From Moraxellaceae bacterium (GTDB lineage Bacteria > Pseudomonadota > Gammaproteobacteria > Pseudomonadales > Moraxellaceae), in NCBI GenBank assembly GCA_029267635.1, contig JAJUIK010000002.1, positions 1 to 64,000 of the forward strand: a DNA stretch of 64,000 nucleotides, in the 5' to 3' direction. The notes beneath the pieces are model-generated. The model saw only the letters and a list, made by a program, of their open reading frames with translations, was not told the DNA's origin and searched no databases. Shown piece by piece: positions 56,876-64,000 of this stretch. Numbering within the stretch: the stretch's first letter is position 1; the number at the start of each line of letters is the position of its first letter. A program made the translations under genes and the position numbers.

Positions 56876-57349
56876 ATGCGCCTTACCACTCGCGGTCGCT
56901 ACGCAGTGACTGCTCTACTTGATTTAGCTTTGCAGCCAACTGAACAAACGATCACGCTCGCAGAAATTGCAGCTCGCCAAACGATTTCGGTCGCCTATCT
57001 TGAGCAATTATTTGCCAAATTAAAGCGTCACGGCCTAGTTTCAAGCGTTCGTGGAGCAAATGGTGGCTATCATTTAGCCCGAAAGGCTGAGGAAATCACA
57101 GTCTTAGAAATTATTGAAGCTGTAAACGAAACTGTCGATGCAACCCGTTGTGACCATAAAGGTAACTGCCAAAATGGTGCAATGTGCTTGACTCACGATT
57201 TATGGCACGAACTCTCCCACCACATCGCCGATTATCTCGCAAAAATCACCCTAGCTGATCTTGTTGCACGCGACCACGTTCAAACCGTTGCCGTACGCCA
57301 AAACACATCAACTTTTGATTCAGCCCTTTTATCGGTTACAGGTATTTGA
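56876..57349 (+). CDS. iscR: Iron-sulfur cluster regulator IscR
   Basis: IscR is an Rrf2-family regulator that binds a 2Fe-2S cluster and represses isc when charged. From ATG 56876 the protein has 157 residues, begins [19 protein letters not shown], and has the ligands Cys92, Cys98, Cys104 and His107, identical in number to E. coli IscR, which fixes the start. The winged helix covers the first about 75 residues. One base separates it from iscS. Confidence 0.96.
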   Translation: MRLTTRGRYAVTALLDLALQPTEQTITLAEIAARQTISVAYLEQLFAKLKRHGLVSSVRGANGGYHLARKAEEITVLEIIEAVNETVDATRCDHKGNCQNGAMCLTHDLWHELSHHIADYLAKITLADLVARDHVQTVAVRQNTSTFDSALLSVTGI

Positions 57350-57350
57350 C

Positions 57351-58568
57351 ATGAAACGTCCGATTTATCTTGACTATGCAGCAACCACACCCGTTGATCC
57401 TCAAGTCGCTGAACGTATGATGGAATGTTTAACCTTTGACGGTACATTCGGTAATGCAGCATCACGCTCGCATGCGTATGGTTGGCAGGCAGAAGAAAAA
57501 ATTGAATATGCACGTGAACAGGTTGCCAATCTGGTCAAAGCAGATCCGCGCGAGATTGTCTGGACATCAGGAGCTACAGAATCTGACAACCTGGCATTAA
57601 AAGGTGTGGCTCAGTTCTATGCATCTAAAGGCAAGCACATCATTACCAGTCAAATCGAGCATAAAGCGATTCTGGATACCTGCCGCGAGCTTGAAGCAGA
57701 AGGTTTTGAAATCACCTATCTTGAGCCTCAACCACAAACCGGTTTAATTACGCCTGAAATGGTTGCTGCTGCCCTTCGTCCAGATACTATTTTAGTTTCT
57801 TTGATGATGGTCAACAACGAAATCGGTACAGTCACTGATGTTGCCGCGATTGGTGAATTGACGCGTGCCAACAAGACCTTCTTCCATGTCGATGCTGCTC
57901 AGGCTGCTGGTAAAATTGAAATTGATCTGTCAACACTAAAAGTTGACCTAATGAGTTTCTCGGCACACAAAGCTTATGGCCCTAAAGGCATGGGTGCTTT
58001 ATTTGTACGTCGTAGTCCACGTGTACGTTTAAAAGCACAAATGCACGGTGGTGGCCACGAGCGCGGTATGCGTTCTGGTACCCTTGCAACGCACCAAATC
58101 GTAGGGATGGGTGAAGCATTTGAATTGGCAGGTAAAAATCTGCAAACCGAACAGATGCGTTTGCGTGTTTTGCGTGACAAACTCTGGAATGGTTTACAAG
58201 ATCTTGAGCAAGTGTTCTTGAATGGTCATCCTACTCAAAATGTTCCGAACTTTCTTAATGTCAGCTTCAACTTTGTTGAAGGTGAATCTTTAATGATGGC
58301 ATTGAAAGACGTGGCAGTTTCTAGTGGCTCTGCATGTACATCAGCAACTCTAGAACCATCTTATGTGTTACGTGCATTGGGTCTTTCTGATGAATTGGCG
58401 CATAGCTCGATCCGTTTCAGTTTTGGTAAATACACCACTGAAGAAGATATTGATTACGTGATTGAGATTACCAAAACTGCGGTCAACAAATTACGTGAAC
58501 TTTCGCCACTTTGGGATATGTACAAAGAAGGTATCGATCTTTCTAAAGTGGAATGGACCGAACACTAA
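57351..58568 (+). CDS. iscS: Cysteine desulfurase IscS
   Basis: IscS takes sulfur from cysteine as a persulfide and supplies Fe-S assembly and tRNA thiolation. From ATG 57351 (405 residues; [17 protein letters not shown]) the PLP lysine is Lys207 ([10 protein letters not shown]) and the persulfide cysteine Cys329 ([12 protein letters not shown]), one off the E. coli numbers. The upstream open frame to 57261 lies inside iscR. Persulfide produced here links it to the sulfur-sensing regulators elsewhere in the window only in a general way. Confidence 0.97.
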   Translation: MKRPIYLDYAATTPVDPQVAERMMECLTFDGTFGNAASRSHAYGWQAEEKIEYAREQVANLVKADPREIVWTSGATESDNLALKGVAQFYASKGKHIITSQIEHKAILDTCRELEAEGFEITYLEPQPQTGLITPEMVAAALRPDTILVSLMMVNNEIGTVTDVAAIGELTRANKTFFHVDAAQAAGKIEIDLSTLKVDLMSFSAHKAYGPKGMGALFVRRSPRVRLKAQMHGGGHERGMRSGTLATHQIVGMGEAFELAGKNLQTEQMRLRVLRDKLWNGLQDLEQVFLNGHPTQNVPNFLNVSFNFVEGESLMMALKDVAVSSGSACTSATLEPSYVLRALGLSDELAHSSIRFSFGKYTTEEDIDYVIEITKTAVNKLRELSPLWDMYKEGIDLSKVEWTEH

Positions 58569-58580
58569 TTCACTCCTGTT

Positions 58581-58607
58581 GAGGTCGCTTTAACTTAAGG
58601 CGATCTC
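58581..58607 (+). repeat. Hairpin between iscS and iscU
   Basis: GAGGTCGC (58581-58588) pairs with GCGATCTC (58600-58607), with one G-T pair, in the 104-base gap. No T-run follows, so it is more likely an mRNA stability or processing element than a terminator. Confidence 0.55.
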
Positions 58608-58672
58608 ATTGATAAAGGTATTTATACCCCCATATTAATTTTAAGGCTGACCCCGAGGTTTGGAGAAGCATC

Positions 58673-59059
58673 ATGGCTTATAGCGAAAAAGTAATTGATC
58701 ATTACGAAAATCCTCGTAATGTGGGTGTTTTAGACAAAAATGCTGAAAATGTCGGTACAGGTATGGTCGGTGCACCAGCTTGTGGTGACGTGATGCGCCT
58801 GCAGATTCAAGTGAATGATGAAGGTGTGATTGAAGAAGCGCGCTTTAAAACGTATGGTTGCGGTTCAGCAATTGCGTCTAGCTCACTGGTAACCGAATGG
58901 TTAAAAGGTAAGACGCTGGATGAAGCACAAGCAATTAAGAATATCGATATTGCGAAAGAATTAGCGCTTCCGCCCGTTAAAGTACACTGCTCTGTACTGG
59001 CTGAAGATGCGATTAAAGCTGCGATTGAAGATTACCGTAGCAAAAAATCCGAAGCTTAA
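58673..59059 (+). CDS. iscU: Iron-sulfur scaffold protein IscU
   Basis: IscU is the scaffold on which clusters are built from IscS sulfur. The 128 residues carry the three cluster cysteines Cys37 (PACGDV), Cys63 (YGCGSA) and Cys106 (VHCSVL), with Asp39 conserved, and the LPPVK motif (99-103) recognised by HscA. All functional positions are intact. Confidence 0.97.
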   Translation: MAYSEKVIDHYENPRNVGVLDKNAENVGTGMVGAPACGDVMRLQIQVNDEGVIEEARFKTYGCGSAIASSSLVTEWLKGKTLDEAQAIKNIDIAKELALPPVKVHCSVLAEDAIKAAIEDYRSKKSEA

Positions 59060-59094
59060 TTGTGACGTGACTTGGATAAATTAACGGAGTTTTC

Positions 59095-59415
59095 ATGATC
59101 CATTTAACTGAAAATGCTGCAACTCATATCAGCAATTACCTGAAAAATCGCGGTAAGGGTGAAGGCATTCGCGTTGGCGTGAAAACTTCAGGCTGTTCTG
59201 GTTTGGCTTATGTGCTTGAGTTTGTCGATGATATTGATGAACACGACCAGATGTTTGAACAGTTTGGTGTAAAAGTTTTTGTTGATCCGAAAAGCCTAGT
59301 CTATCTCGAAGGTATGGAAATGGACTACGTGAAAAACGGCTTAAATGAAGGCTTTGAATTTAACAACCCAAACAAAAAGGGTGAATGCGGTTGTGGTGAG
59401 TCTTTCACTGTTTAA
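59095..59415 (+). CDS. iscA: A-type iron-sulfur carrier IscA
   Basis: IscA transfers iron or clusters to targets. The 106-residue protein has the three A-type cysteines: Cys34 (SGCSGLAY) and Cys98/Cys100 (GECGCGESF). It lies 35 bases after iscU; an inverted repeat follows before hscB. Confidence 0.96.
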   Translation: MIHLTENAATHISNYLKNRGKGEGIRVGVKTSGCSGLAYVLEFVDDIDEHDQMFEQFGVKVFVDPKSLVYLEGMEMDYVKNGLNEGFEFNNPNKKGECGCGESFTV

Positions 59416-59441
59416 TCCAACACTCCCCTGCATTAAGCATT

Positions 59442-59466
59442 AAAACAGTGTATATTACACTGTTTT
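59442..59466 (+). terminator. Perfect hairpin between iscA and hscB
   Basis: AAAACAGTGTA (59442-59452) pairs perfectly with TACACTGTTTT (59456-59466) around a 3-base loop, ending in four T only. It may act as a partial terminator or an mRNA end that lowers hscBA-fdx relative to iscRSUA. Confidence 0.55.
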
Positions 59467-59499
59467 AATTGCATTTTATTATCGTGGAAATCATCCCCC

Positions 59500-60015
59500 A
59501 TGAATCATTTTGAGTTGTTTGATCTCCCTGTAGCACTCGATATTGATTTAGCAGCTTTAAAAGCCCAGTTTTTAAAATTGCAGCAGCAATATCATCCTGA
59601 CAAAGCCACCGACAAAGACCAAGCCATGATTAAATCTAGCGAGATTAATCAGGCCTATAAAGTGCTGTCTACAGTGGATAGTCGAGCGGCTTACCTGCTG
59701 TCACTCAAAAAACAGGATCATCACCTCGATCAATCGATCAATGATTTTGAATTTTTACAGTCTGCCCTCGAAATCCGTGAACAGCTGGATGAAGCACATG
59801 CATCCGATCAATTACACACGTTGAAACAAGAAGTACAGCAATGGATTGATGGTCTAGTGCGGGAATTCAAAATTGATTATCAAGAAGAAGACTGGGCCGA
59901 AGCACGTGATACCGTCCGCAAGCTGCGTTTCTTCCAGCGTGTGCTCAATGATATCGATAAAGCTGAAGATCGTTTACTCGATGATGACAGCTTCGATCTC
60001 GATGATGATTTCTAA
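59500..60015 (+). CDS. hscB: J-type co-chaperone HscB
   Basis: HscB delivers IscU to HscA. The 171 residues show a J domain (1-70; FDLPVALDIDLAALKAQF and the HPD motif in QQYHPDKATDK) and the HscB-specific C-terminal helical bundle (about 85-165). The acidic tail DDDSFDLDDDF is unusual but not disruptive. It follows iscA by 84 bases. Confidence 0.94.
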   Translation: MNHFELFDLPVALDIDLAALKAQFLKLQQQYHPDKATDKDQAMIKSSEINQAYKVLSTVDSRAAYLLSLKKQDHHLDQSINDFEFLQSALEIREQLDEAHASDQLHTLKQEVQQWIDGLVREFKIDYQEEDWAEARDTVRKLRFFQRVLNDIDKAEDRLLDDDSFDLDDDF

Positions 60016-60053
60016 CTTCAATTTACATGATTTGTTTTCAAGGGATTTAACAC

Positions 60054-61913
60054 ATGGCACTCTTGCAAATTGCTGAACCTGGTCAATCAAGTGCGCCGCA
60101 TGAACACCGTATTGCGATTGGAATTGATCTGGGAACCACCCATTCTTTAGTTGCAACGATGCTTTCTGGCAAAGCCAAAGTTCTCAATGATGAACAAGGT
60201 CGTGTGTTGCTTCCTTCCATCGTTCATTATTCAGAAAACTCAACTGAGTATGGCGATGAAGCCAAAGCCTTCGTGACCAAGGATCCAAAAAATACCATCG
60301 TTTCAGTAAAACGTTTTATGGGACGTTCGCAGGCGGATATCAAATTCCAGCATCCCTATGAACTGGTAGGCGAAGCCAATGAAATGCCCGCCTTTGAAAC
60401 ACGTGCCGGACGTAAAACACCGGTAGAAATTTCCGCCGAAATTTTAAAACAACTGAAAGATCGCGCGGAAAAAAGTCTGCAAAATCCAGTCAATGGTGCA
60501 GTCATTACCGTGCCCGCTTATTTTGATGAAGCACAACGCCAAGCCACACGTGATGCTGCCCAGCTTGCCGGCCTGAATGTTCTGCGTTTATTAAATGAAC
60601 CGACTGCCGCTGCTGTGGCTTATGGTCTGGATCAGGAAACTAATCTACAAACGGATCGCAACTATGTGATTTATGACTTAGGCGGTGGTACGTTTGACGT
60701 TTCGATTTTGCGTTTCTCGCAAGGCGTCTTTGAAGTTTTAGCCACAGGCGGCCACACGGCGCTTGGTGGGGATGACCTCGATCGTCTGATTGTCAAATGG
60801 GCCAAAAAACAGCTCGACATCGAAACTCTCGACGATCAAGAATATGCTCATGTGCTTGTCGCTGCACGCAAAGCCAAGGAAGCCCTAACGGAAGCAGAAC
60901 AAGTCCAGTTACAAGTTCTAGATCAAACACTTATCTTAGATCGTCCGACTTTTGAAGACATCATCAAGGTTGCCTTGGATAAAACCATCAGTGTCTGCAA
61001 ACGCGTGATGCGCGATGCCAAACTGGAACTCGAAGATATTCAGAATGTCGTGCTGGTTGGTGGCTCAACCCGCTCTTATGCTGTGCAAAAAGTTGTCGCT
61101 GAAGTATTCCAGCAAACGCCTTTATGTACCATTAATCCGGATGAAGTGGTTGCTATTGGCGCCGCGATTACTGCCAATCAGCTCATCGGCAATAGCCAAG
61201 ATGGCGCATTGCTTCTTGATGTTACGCCGCTATCCCTTGGTTTGGAAACCATGGGCGGTTTGGTTGAGCGCCTGATTTCACGCAATACCGCCATTCCAGT
61301 GGCACGTCGCCAAGAATTTACCACTTATCAGGATGGCCAGAGTGCGATGCTGATCCATGTGGTACAAGGTGAACGTGATCTGGTCGAACACTGCCGCTCT
61401 CTTGGACGTTTTGTCTTACATGGCATTCCGCCGATGACTGCAGGTCAGGCACGCATTGAAGTGACTTTCCAGGTGGATGCCGATGGCTTACTCACAGTGA
61501 CCGCGAAAGAAACCACATCGGGTGTACATGCCCATATCGACATTAAACCGTCGTATGGATTGTCAGAAGCCGATACTGAACGCTTACTGCTCGAAGGTTT
61601 CCAGTTTGCAGAAGAAGATAAAAATCTACGTCATCTGCAAGAAACCAAGGTAGAAGCACAGCGTGAACTTGAAGCTTTAGAACAGGCGCTAAAAGCAGAT
61701 GCTCACTTGCTCACCGCAGAGCAACTAGCCGCCTTAAATACCGCCAAAACCCAGTTAGTGCAACAACTGGGCAGCAGCGACATTAAAATGATTGAAAATG
61801 CAGTGCAACAGCTTAAAATCCATAGTGATGAATTTGCTGCCTTACGCATGAATCAGCATATTGATGATGCACTGAAAGGCACAAAACTCGATGACTGGTC
61901 AAACTCAAACTAA
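60054..61913 (+). CDS. hscA: Hsp70-type chaperone HscA
   Basis: HscA uses ATP to release the cluster from IscU. The 619-residue Hsp70 has [15 protein letters not shown] at about 22, [20 protein letters not shown], the ATPase motif [13 protein letters not shown], and a peptide-binding domain from about 385. Absence of a long acidic tail and the isc context separate it from DnaK. A clear AAGGGA ribosome binding site precedes it. Confidence 0.96.
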   Translation: MALLQIAEPGQSSAPHEHRIAIGIDLGTTHSLVATMLSGKAKVLNDEQGRVLLPSIVHYSENSTEYGDEAKAFVTKDPKNTIVSVKRFMGRSQADIKFQHPYELVGEANEMPAFETRAGRKTPVEISAEILKQLKDRAEKSLQNPVNGAVITVPAYFDEAQRQATRDAAQLAGLNVLRLLNEPTAAAVAYGLDQETNLQTDRNYVIYDLGGGTFDVSILRFSQGVFEVLATGGHTALGGDDLDRLIVKWAKKQLDIETLDDQEYAHVLVAARKAKEALTEAEQVQLQVLDQTLILDRPTFEDIIKVALDKTISVCKRVMRDAKLELEDIQNVVLVGGSTRSYAVQKVVAEVFQQTPLCTINPDEVVAIGAAITANQLIGNSQDGALLLDVTPLSLGLETMGGLVERLISRNTAIPVARRQEFTTYQDGQSAMLIHVVQGERDLVEHCRSLGRFVLHGIPPMTAGQARIEVTFQVDADGLLTVTAKETTSGVHAHIDIKPSYGLSEADTERLLLEGFQFAEEDKNLRHLQETKVEAQRELEALEQALKADAHLLTAEQLAALNTAKTQLVQQLGSSDIKMIENAVQQLKIHSDEFAALRMNQHIDDALKGTKLDDWSNSN

Positions 61914-61928
61914 TCAATAGGTGAAATT

Positions 61929-62267
61929 ATGCCACGTATTAAAGTTCTTCCGCATGCGCAAATTTGCCCGAATGGTGCTGAGTTTGAAGTCGAAAAAGAT
62001 GCCAATCTTTGCCAAAGCCTGCTCGACCACAACATTAAAATTGAACATGCCTGTGACATGTCCTGTGCATGTACTACCTGCCATGTGATTGTACGCAAAG
62101 GTTTTGACAGCCTAGAAGAAATGAATGATGTTGAAGCCGACTTGCTAGATCGTGCCTGGGGTCTGGAACCAGATTCTCGCCTGTCTTGTCAGGTAAAAGT
62201 AGTCGATGAAGATTTGGAAATTGAGATTCCAAAATACACGATCAATCATGCTTCAGAAAATCACTAA
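61929..62267 (+). CDS. fdx: ISC-type 2Fe-2S ferredoxin
   Basis: Fdx supplies electrons for cluster assembly on IscU. The 112-residue adrenodoxin-type protein has its ligands in CDMSCACTTC (residues 42-51; ligands at first, seventh and last positions, with one extra Cys between) and the fourth in LSCQVKV. It is the last gene of the cluster, 15 bases after hscA. Confidence 0.95.
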   Translation: MPRIKVLPHAQICPNGAEFEVEKDANLCQSLLDHNIKIEHACDMSCACTTCHVIVRKGFDSLEEMNDVEADLLDRAWGLEPDSRLSCQVKVVDEDLEIEIPKYTINHASENH

Positions 62268-62280
62268 CAGATAAGATCAT

Positions 62281-62309
62281 AAAAAACCACTCTACGGAGT
62301 GGTTTTTTT
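62281..62309. terminator. Bidirectional terminator at the end of the isc cluster
   Basis: AAAAAACCACTC (62281-62292) pairs perfectly with GAGTGGTTTTTT (62297-62308) around TACG, 14 bases after the fdx stop and 17 beyond the minus-strand cyclase stop. Confidence 0.92.
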
Positions 62310-62325
62310 AAAGACTTTTATTTTG

Positions 62326-63795
62326 TCAATGCAGAGAGAAAGTCTCACGTTTTATCTCTTGCGGAATCTCATCTTCCGAATTGAGTTTGACAATTCCCTG
62401 AGAATTAGTCAGTTTCTGCTGTAGCTCAATTCTTTTCACCATATCCTTGAGCGCTTTTACCATTTCCGGATATTCAAAGTTTTGTGCTTCATCAAAATTG
62501 AGTACGAGATGGAAACCTTTGGCCTCATAATCAAACCATTGCTGGTTATCAATATTACGAACGTTATGTTTTTCCATGATCTGCCAGGTTTTGACCGGCC
62601 CCTGAATACCTTTCAAGAAAATTGGCGGTTTGGGTGCACACAGATAATCACTTTTCACCAGTTGATAAGTTTCATCCGAAATCAAAATTTCATCAACTTT
62701 TGCTGCACTTTGCAAACGCGCAGCCAGATTAGCATCTCGCCCCACAATGGTATAGGCCATACGATGTGCTGCGCCATAGTTCCCGACGTGACAATAACCG
62801 GTACTGACGCCCATGCGAATATGCAATGCTGGATAGCCCATTTTTAACCAGCGTTCACGTAGCAGTTTCATTTGCTGGCGCATGGCAAGTGCCATTTCCA
62901 CACAGGTTTTGGCATCCTGTGCTACCCCATTAGAATGTGGATCACCAAAGAAAATCAGGATCGCATCACCCATAAACTTGTCGACTGTTCCACCGTACTG
63001 CTTGGCAATATCAGTCATGTGACTTAAATAATCGTTTAACAGGAACGCTAAGTCATCTGGAATCAAGGTTTCAGAAAGCTCAGTAAACCCTTGAATATCA
63101 GAGAAGAAAATAGTCATTTTCTTACGCTTATATTCAATTTTGGCTTGTGCTTCCCCGCGCAGAATCGATTGCCAGAGCTGTAATGGCGCATAACGGCTCA
63201 GCTGATTGGCAAGTTCCATATAACGATTCATCTGTTCATAATAATACTTGCGCTTGGTATTTAAATAATGGGTACGACGATTTTGATAATAGCCGCCCAC
63301 CCCAAAATAAGCACTCAGACAGATAAAGCTCAATACGATCAGCTCGGTACTGGCATGATCGAAGTATTCAGCAAAACCAAAAATAAAAATATTGCTCAGA
63401 TAAAAGACCACAATGCCGAGCAAGATGGCCATTGAGACAATCAGAAACGGAATTTTATTGTTAATGGCTGTATAGAGCAGCGCAAATAAGGCAATAAAAC
63501 TTAACACTAGGCTGAGATGGATCGCTGAAAGTGTCACGGCGACAACTACCGCATCAATCACAAACAGCACGTAATTTTTAATTTTTTTACTAAAGCGGTA
63601 TTGTAGCCAACGTGACAATTTAGGATTGATGATGACAGCAAACAGAAAGAATAAGGGCACATAGATCTGATAATTCACATCAGGTGACGTGTAATAATAG
63701 ATCACCACCAATAAAGACAACATGAGATAGCCCATCACCCGATGAAAATACTCAAATTGTCTTGGCTCTTTTTCGACCCAGCTCTCTAATGGCAC
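62326..63795 (-). CDS. Membrane class III adenylate/guanylate cyclase
   Basis: A 489-residue cyclase. The N-terminal about 1-175 contains six hydrophobic helices, followed by a linker and the catalytic domain (about 225-400). Metal-binding Asp residues are in FFSDIQGFTEL and MGDAILIFFGD; the transition-state Asn and Arg are in GRDANLAARLQ. Next to them the usual adenine-selecting Asp is displaced (Arg at the consensus place, Asp one further on), so ATP or GTP preference is not clear. Conserved Lys in VDKFMGD favours a purine cyclase that is active. Single gene, convergent with fdx. Confidence 0.85.
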   Translation of the reverse strand: MPLESWVEKEPRQFEYFHRVMGYLMLSLLVVIYYYTSPDVNYQIYVPLFFLFAVIINPKLSRWLQYRFSKKIKNYVLFVIDAVVVAVTLSAIHLSLVLSFIALFALLYTAINNKIPFLIVSMAILLGIVVFYLSNIFIFGFAEYFDHASTELIVLSFICLSAYFGVGGYYQNRRTHYLNTKRKYYYEQMNRYMELANQLSRYAPLQLWQSILRGEAQAKIEYKRKKMTIFFSDIQGFTELSETLIPDDLAFLLNDYLSHMTDIAKQYGGTVDKFMGDAILIFFGDPHSNGVAQDAKTCVEMALAMRQQMKLLRERWLKMGYPALHIRMGVSTGYCHVGNYGAAHRMAYTIVGRDANLAARLQSAAKVDEILISDETYQLVKSDYLCAPKPPIFLKGIQGPVKTWQIMEKHNVRNIDNQQWFDYEAKGFHLVLNFDEAQNFEYPEMVKALKDMVKRIELQQKLTNSQGIVKLNSEDEIPQEIKRETFSLH

Positions 63796-63855
63796 AAGTG
63801 CGCTCCAATACTCAACGATCTGTCAGCTTTTACTCTGTCTGTAAAATCGCTCAGC

Positions 63856-64000
63856 TTAGTCCATACGCCAATCAAACGGCATATCACCCTGTCCACGCAA
63901 TGCCAACATCAAGGTTTGACGCATATGGTTCAGCACATCATTGTTATATGGCACAGCTGGCGTACCCCACACTGGTTTTGGCCAAGCCACATCATTTTGA
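63856..64000 (-). CDS. 3' end of a gene of unknown function (partial)
   Basis: On the minus strand an open frame enters from the right edge and stops at 63856-63858. The visible 47 residues contain WPKPVWGTPAVPYNND and end RGQGDMPFDWRMD. Codon use looks coding. The remainder lies outside the window and I do not recognise this tail. It is upstream of the cyclase gene on the same strand, separated by 60 bases, so they may be cotranscribed. Confidence 0.65.
   Translation of the reverse strand, partial: QNDVAWPKPVWGTPAVPYNNDVLNHMRQTLMLALRGQGDMPFDWRMD

Noticed and set aside
1..64000. Anti-phage defence, CRISPR, prophage or integron elements
   Set aside because: Both strands were read for regularly spaced repeats, integrases, transposases, and toxin or restriction genes; none was found in the window.

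Overview
The window looks like chromosomal DNA of an Acinetobacter-type gammaproteobacterium. Coding regions are of moderate G+C and intergenic regions are AT-rich. Gene content and order fit that genus: an AcnD/PrpF-type 2-methylcitrate cluster, a two-gene succinyl-CoA:3-ketoacid transferase beside a leucine cassette, a PpiD-HupB pair, and an iscRSUA-hscBA-fdx cluster. The species cannot be fixed from the sequence alone. There are no rRNA or tRNA genes, CRISPR arrays, insertion sequences or prophage genes that I can see.

Layout. 1-0.6 kb: 3' end of the ETF:ubiquinone oxidoreductase gene, then a block of nested palindromes. 1-7.6 kb: propionate degradation operon (GntR regulator, prpB, prpC, acnD, prpF) on the minus strand, with a readable promoter and two matching operator-like boxes. 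8-11.7 kb: gamma-glutamyltranspeptidase, a methyltransferase and biotin synthase. 11.7-23.7 kb: acyl-CoA synthetase, TetR regulator and a complete route from isovaleryl-CoA to acetyl-CoA (liuABCDE, a CoA-transferase pair and a thiolase), so leucine carbon can be followed without a gap. ETF-QO, at the left edge, would take the electrons from the acyl-CoA dehydrogenase.

24-33.6 kb: an ArsR-family repressor with the cysteine spacing of persulfide sensors beside a SulP permease, then a mixed housekeeping stretch (DUF1275, DUF2058, hydrolase, ABC exporter, lone gcvH, UspA, thioesterase). 34-41 kb: a large sensor GGDEF/EAL protein, an arsenate-reductase-like protein and polyphosphate kinase behind a Pho box. 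41-45.8 kb: a sulfide oxidation cluster, with TauE exporter, a DUF442-SQR fusion and an ETHE1-like persulfide dioxygenase divergent from a sigma54 activator (FisR type). It has a near-perfect -24/-12 promoter and a row of repeated activator boxes. The window therefore carries two separate reactive-sulfur control modules 20 kb apart.

45.8-47.5 kb: an unusually AT-rich stretch with a MarR regulator and a good candidate for an unannotated small RNA. 47.5-55.3 kb: a diverged CinA/PncC-like protein, aroC-prmB, two small unknown proteins, an ABC1/UbiB-family kinase, ppiD and hupB. 56-62.3 kb: an SCP2/UbiJ-like membrane-anchored protein and the full Isc iron-sulfur assembly cluster with a type 1 IscR site over its promoter. 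62.3-64 kb: a membrane class III nucleotide cyclase and the 3' end of one more gene.

Gene starts were chosen by Shine-Dalgarno (SD) position, family length and known active-site numbering, so several differ from the longest open frame. Family assignments come from motifs read by eye. No database search was possible.
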